Assembly (NCBI RefSeq): GCF_949628265.1
Contig: NC_088788.1
Span: 8,742,001 to 8,806,000 of the forward strand
Origin: Cloeon dipterum
Taxonomy: Eukaryota; Arthropoda; Insecta; Ephemeroptera; Baetidae
DNA length: 64,000 bases
Direction of reading: 5' to 3'
Shown: positions 59,421 to 64,000 of the stretch, one piece after another
How positions within the stretch are numbered: the first letter of the stretch is position 1
Layout: every line of letters starts with the position of its first letter
Position numbers and translations under genes: made by a program
The notes under the pieces: model-generated
The model's input: the letters and a program-made list of their open reading frames with translations, nothing else
What the model was told of the DNA's origin: nothing
Databases searched by the model: none

Positions 59421-61527
59421 GATATGAGACGACCAACACCATGCAAGTTATAACATGTCAATAGATATAGGTAAGTAAATTTGGAGTAGGGAGCGACACT
59501 TTAAATAATGCGCGGCAGCTCTGATTGTAATCATTCTGAGTTTCGCAACCTGTCGAGTCTAGTTAGTCCGTCAGAGCAGGAGCTATACATATAGCTCAGT
59601 CGTTTAGTGTGTCATTCCTTACCCTGATCACTAACTTGCTATCGGCAAGGGAGAAACCGACCTGAGGTTTCCCCTGTATACAGCCCGGCTGTTCGTCAAA
59701 TTGTTTATCCGTTAGACGCCGATTGCAAGAGTCCCTTACTTTAATCCGCGCGACCGATCGACTTGTCCAAGTCGTCGTAGGAGTGCCCGTCGCCATTAGC
59801 TTTTTAAGTCTTTGAAATCCCCTAGTCTCGCTTAGTGCGTTCATCGGGCCCAATTTTTGCTGCCCGGGCAGGATTGTACCCTAGTGACGGAACCCGGACC
59901 CGCTCGTAACTGATTTTTTTTTAATCATCTCATTGCTTGAGCGCGCCCGGACCCGATATTCAGGGCCCGCGTGCGCCCGCCTAAAAAATGAATTAAAATT
60001 TCCTTTTCATATCAATACATTTTAATATCAACAGTATTTTATTTGCATAAATTTATGCTGCGAAAGAAAAAAATCTTCACATTTGAGGAAATATTGACCA
60101 CTCCGACCGAATATTTCCTCTGAATTTTATACTGTCATTTTTTTGCTTCTGGCTCTGTTTTTAAAAAATGCAATTTTCACAATTTTTTGAAGTCGAGATT
60201 ATTACCTAATAATTAGAAAATTATTGAAAACTAAGGTGCAAACATTGCCTGCAGGACTGGTTAAAATTAAAAAAAACGACGCATTTAATAACCAAACTGC
60301 ATTTAAAAAAATGTGGGTTATTTTTCCCACGGCCGTGCCCACTCATTGTCAGCTCTTTTCACTCTCTCATTGAACAAAATTTTCCAATACATTGGAATTT
60401 GTTCTGAGAGCGTAAAATAATAGCAATGTCTTTATTGTCTTTTGGCGAGGTCATACATCAGATATGGTTACATTTCTGATTATACGCCCCCCAATTTCAA
60501 TGCACACATAAAATAAATACACACAAAAATCATAAAGTTTCTACAAATGCCAAACATTCACCTGAATCATAAAATCATAAAAGGTACAGAAATTCTTTTA
60601 AAGCCAATACAAATTATATGAGACTGAGGTTTGAGTTTATTGGTTGATCGGGTTTCTTAAATTACCCGCACCTGGTTGGCTAAACCATAAGAATAAATAT
60701 TTTTGTCAGATTAATATTAATTACCTTTTTCCCTTTTGAACAAATCAGTTTGACATTAATTTTTTTCTTGATAATTTTTTAAATATGTGACTTCTAAATA
60801 AAAATAGAAACGTATACTAGAGCACTCACATCAGCCAGCCTCGCCAAATTTTGGTTAGCCAATTTGGTTTTAGCTCGCCAGGCACGCCAGCCGCCGGTCA
60901 AAATTTCGAAAATGGAAAAAAAACAAGTTTCAGCTCCTTCAGCCGTTTGGTGGCCTATTCTCATCCAAATCTAATAGAAACGCAGCCCAAAAAATGCATT
61001 CAATAGTTGCCGCGCTAGTTAGAAACACGCAAAGCGAATTTTTCACTCTCGAAGTGAGGGCCGCCGAGTCCTTGTACCTGATCAAGCTCTCGATTTAATT
61101 TTTATTCCTGTGTGCAAAGACGGAAAAATCAAGGATATAATAGTTTTTCCCGAGTGCTCATTCCCCAATAAAAATATGATAATATGAATTTAACGAGGAA
61201 CGGGCCGAACGAACGGCCAAAGCGGTGGGCCGGTGGGCATGCAACAAGCATAACGAAAATAAAACTTTATTTTTCGTTTTTTTTTTTATTTTCAAGATTT
61301 TTCCTTTGATTTTGAAAATATTTTAGCCAAAGCAAAGAATTGAATTTGTTTTGCCGCCAGCCCCAGTCCCAACACGGAAAAATCACAAAAAATATGCGCT
61401 GCGACAGCCACAAACGCGGGCTGCTTGACAGTCTTGGATAAATTGGGCCCACTTGGGCCGCAGCCCACCGGGGTTTCGCCCGGTGCGGCCGATTACCAGT
61501 CCGGGCCTGCCGACGAGAGAATAAATT
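59421..61527. other. non-array insert splitting the repeat
   Basis: The array stops inside an intron at about 59420 and resumes inside an exon at about 61528. The insert contains a GC-richer 0.5-kb stretch (59480-59960) with a minus-strand open frame 59853-59596 that I do not recognise, AT-rich sequence, and a GC-rich patch near 61440-61520. No repeat ends were identified. Confidence 0.5.
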
Positions 61528-62497
61528 ACCCGGTTCCGGTTGTGTGCGCTATGAGGATCATTATTTGGAATTCTGTAAATGTAAATAAAATTAATGAAGT
61601 TGAAGTGTATCAAAATTAAGAAAATCATCCTGGTCCCGGTAAAATTGCGAAACTTTCAACAACCAAACGCGAATTTCCTTGTTGCAAGAAAAGGTCAACA
61701 ATCAATTCTAATGAAAATTTGGGTGTTTGTTGAATGCTGCGCAATTTTACCGGGACCAGGACAAAATCATATAACATGAAGTCAGTTACAGAAAAAAAAC
61801 TGATCAATTTTCCTTCTGTAAATTTCATTGAGATACTTTTTTATAAAGAATTGTTTACAAAAAATATTTCTAGGGGTTAATTGGGGAAGAACATGCAATT
61901 TATTCAAAATTTAATATTACCCAACACGGGACGTTGAAGATGCGTAAGTTTGCCCCGCGGAAATGAATTGATCTGATTGTGGGTGCATCATCCAGTTGTG
62001 TGCGTAATGAAAATCGTAATTAGGAAATCTGTAAATAGAATTAAAATAAATGAAGATGAAGGGCACTAAAAATAAAAAAATCATATAACATGAAATCAGT
62101 TACAGAAAAATAAACTGATTGATTTTTTTTCTGAAAATTTATGCAATATTCTTTTCTAGAAATAATTGTTTACAAAAATATTTCTAAGCGTTACAATATA
62201 TTACCCATCATAAAGCGTTGACGAAACGGGAATTTGCTCCGCGGGAATGTATGCATAAGGTTCTTGCTGATATATCCATTTGTCTGCATGTTGAGGATAG
62301 CCACCATATATTTGGAAATCTGTAAATGAAATTAAAATAAATGAAGATGAGGGTACCAGAATAAAGCAAACCATGCAAATTATTCAAAATTTAATATTAC
62401 CGTCCATCATGGAGCGTTCCAGAGACACGAGTCTGCTGAATGGATTTTATGGCTGCGTTAAAGTTGTGTGCGTTTTGAGGATCACCTTTCATAGTTC
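61528..62497 (-). repeat. distal remnants of the repeat-exon array
   Basis: A half exon (to 61572), one full 108-nt exon (61921-62028), and two diverged ones (about 62205-62321 and 62401-62497). The last two match the distal exons of the smaller paralogue (near 47647 and 47835), so they are ancestral array ends. Both show frame breaks. A MITE sits in the first intron. Confidence 0.6.
61629..61762. mobile_element. foldback MITE, family 1, copy 3 with target duplication
   Basis: Ends CCTGGTCCCGGTAAAATTGC and GCAATTTTACCGGGACCAGG form near-perfect inverted repeats. AAAATCAT stands directly on both sides (61621-61628 and 61763-61770), and the flanking array unit is continuous if the element and one AAAATCAT are removed. 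An 8-bp duplication fits hAT- or P-type insertion. Confidence 0.85.
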
Positions 62498-63104
62498 TGT
62501 AAATGGAATTAAAATAAATAGTGTCTGTATCCACTGACCCATTTCTAAAAGTGAGCACCCTTGCGAGGTTTACAATTCACATACGCAGTTGTTATTTACT
62601 GACAAAAATTGGCTAATTTTAAAAGTTAAGTTTAGTTTTTTGAAAAATTACGGATCTGATAAGGAGTTGAGGGGGGACTAAAGAGGTACAGAGTGACAAT
62701 CCCGAGAAAAAAATGGATTTTTTCAGGGATGGGATCAAAAACTCGTCCCGGTTCCCGTCTATATTTTGGTGTTAATTTGGCTCTAAGATCCGAGCATTTT
62801 TCAAAAAGTGTTGGTACTTTGAAATATGAAGGAAATTTTCAAAAAAATATTAACATTTTAGAAAAAAGTATTACTTTTCATAAAATGCTTGGATTTTAAA
62901 AAAACCAAACATTTTTGGACACTTTTGATAATATTTTGGTTTTACCACGTGGACACTCTTAATATTAGTAAACCATGCTAGATAGAAGAAATTTAATTGG
63001 TGCTCGTTTATTACTGCAACTCGTACTCAAAATTGGCGGCGAGTATTCCAATTCGCCGGGCGGAACATATACCTTGTCAGAACGAGACTTTGAAAATAAA
63101 AGAT
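62498..63104. other. 5' flank of the large exon-repeat gene
   Basis: Parallels 47946-48351 in its last part (AATTGGCGGCGAGTATTCC, TAGATAGA). A short frame (TYVPPGE-like, EYSPP) is conserved in both copies and could be a first exon, but no splice or start is convincing. Confidence 0.3.
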
Positions 63105-63530
63105 CAATTATTCTTACTGTGACTGAAAGGCAAAAGAGAGGAAACTTGTAGGCAGAGGCGCAGGAGAGATGATGCTCGGCAGGGGCCAGGAAACTAACTG
63201 CGGTCTGAGCCGGCGAAAGCCGCCTCGAAACTCGGGGGGGGGGGGGTTGATATTTATTGTGACACCGCTTGGGGTGTTACGTGCCAGTCAGAGTGATTTG
63301 AAAAAATATTTGAATGCCTTTAACTTTACCAATACACAGGATTGCACTCGAAATTTCTTAATAATGATCTTTGCGTAAGAATATTGTTTGATGCACTTGT
63401 AATCTTTTTGGGGTAACAAAAGAAAAGCCAAAACTAAAGCACGTAACCCTCGACCATCTCTATTTCATTACGTAAGGGTGTTTTATTTGCTCATTGTAAA
63501 GTGTGGTGAAACAATTGCTCACTCATATAC
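63105..63530. repeat. duplicated upstream segment, copy 2
   Basis: Counterpart of 48352-48790 with a few substitutions and a longer G-run (GGGGGGGGGGG near 63235). Probable promoter-proximal region of the large exon-repeat gene. Confidence 0.6.
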
Positions 63531-64000
63531 CTCGTTTCCAGCCATCCCCCCTCCCTCGCAGCTTTTAAATAAATGTTAAGTCGGTTTTGATATTTTGTCG
63601 CTCTCAGGGGGTCGCTCATCTCAAAAGAGAACCACTCAACTTTTGAAGTTCAATTTTAATTAGTGCGAATGTTTTTTATACTATATGTTGAGTAATTAAT
63701 ATTTTATAATTAATATAATTTGATAAGTTTTCATTGAAATGCATCAATATATTTGTAGTGCAAAAGAAACTTATGACTTTGATTTTATTTTGTCTCCTTC
63801 TTTAGTATAGCAATGGCACACAAAAGTAAATTCTACAAATCAAGCAATATGTACACGATTTTGGTGTCGTTATTTATCCTTTATTAAAGTTTTATTAAAT
63901 ACAGCTTCCTCGGTGTGTGCTGAGCTGATATTTTGCCATATTTCTAAGCTTCTAAACATCTTGCTCACTTTTGAGTTTTGGTATCTAAACCAGGGTTCGC
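63531..64000. other. window end, no gene recognised
   Basis: Bases 63590-63650 carry a plus-strand relative of 43930-43995 (QGVAHLKRE). The remainder is AT-rich. Confidence 0.35.

Noticed and set aside
59585-59610. tRNA-like A box (TAGCTCAGTCG) as a tRNA or tRNA-SINE
   Set aside because: No B box or cloverleaf follows.

Overview
The window is nuclear DNA of an insect (hexapod): AT-rich, intron-bearing, with GT..AG introns, several non-autonomous transposon families, a sigma-class GST, FANCL, and above all six-cysteine PBP/GOBP odorant-binding modules, a family known from hexapods. I cannot name the species.

Region 1 (0.7-13.5 kb) is a compact block of conserved single-copy genes: SWI5 (minus), a coiled-coil protein with a GRIP-like C-terminus (minus, five exons), FANCL (plus, seven exons including an inferred tiny last one) and a sigma GST (plus, four exons). 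Fragments of two MITE families and CTCF-like motifs lie between or inside them.

Region 2 (14.6-29.5 kb, minus) is the most striking part. Three tandem paralogues of about 22 short exons each encode an unusual secreted chimera: signal peptide, linker, C-type lectin domain 1, Cys-rich hinge, C-type lectin domain 2, a complete odorant-binding protein module (C1-x25-C2-x3-C3-x40-47-C4-x10-C5-x8-C6), a short Cys segment, and a third C-type lectin domain. Copy A splices in my hand reconstruction to one open frame of about 723 residues. Copies B and C are nearly intact but carry single-base homopolymer differences. A fourth copy (D) is a truncated relic. I know of no described lectin-OBP fusion of this type.

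Region 3 (29.5-39.6 kb) has no convincing protein gene. It holds two related blocks on the plus strand in which short exon-like sequences sharing a TTTGACGAGA core, with splice-like borders, are repeated; introns have diverged except for two short conserved elements. It looks like a spliced non-coding unit that was duplicated and internally amplified.

Region 4 (40.0-63.5 kb) is a cluster of diverged calpain-type penta-EF-hand genes, all minus strand except one inverted pseudogene. Two are PEF-only proteins of about 142-145 residues. Two larger paralogues place the PEF domain after an array of symmetric (phase 2-2) exons. In the larger gene I count 16 tandem 108-nt exons, each coding a 36-residue repeat with a WMMQPQSDPF-like core, at a period of about 313 bp. 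5S-rRNA-derived SINE copies, a (CA)n minisatellite and a MITE with an 8-bp target duplication interrupt this region. Coordinates for multi-exon genes are outer coding limits; exons are given in the evidence and were derived by eye from splice signals, phase and paralogue comparison.
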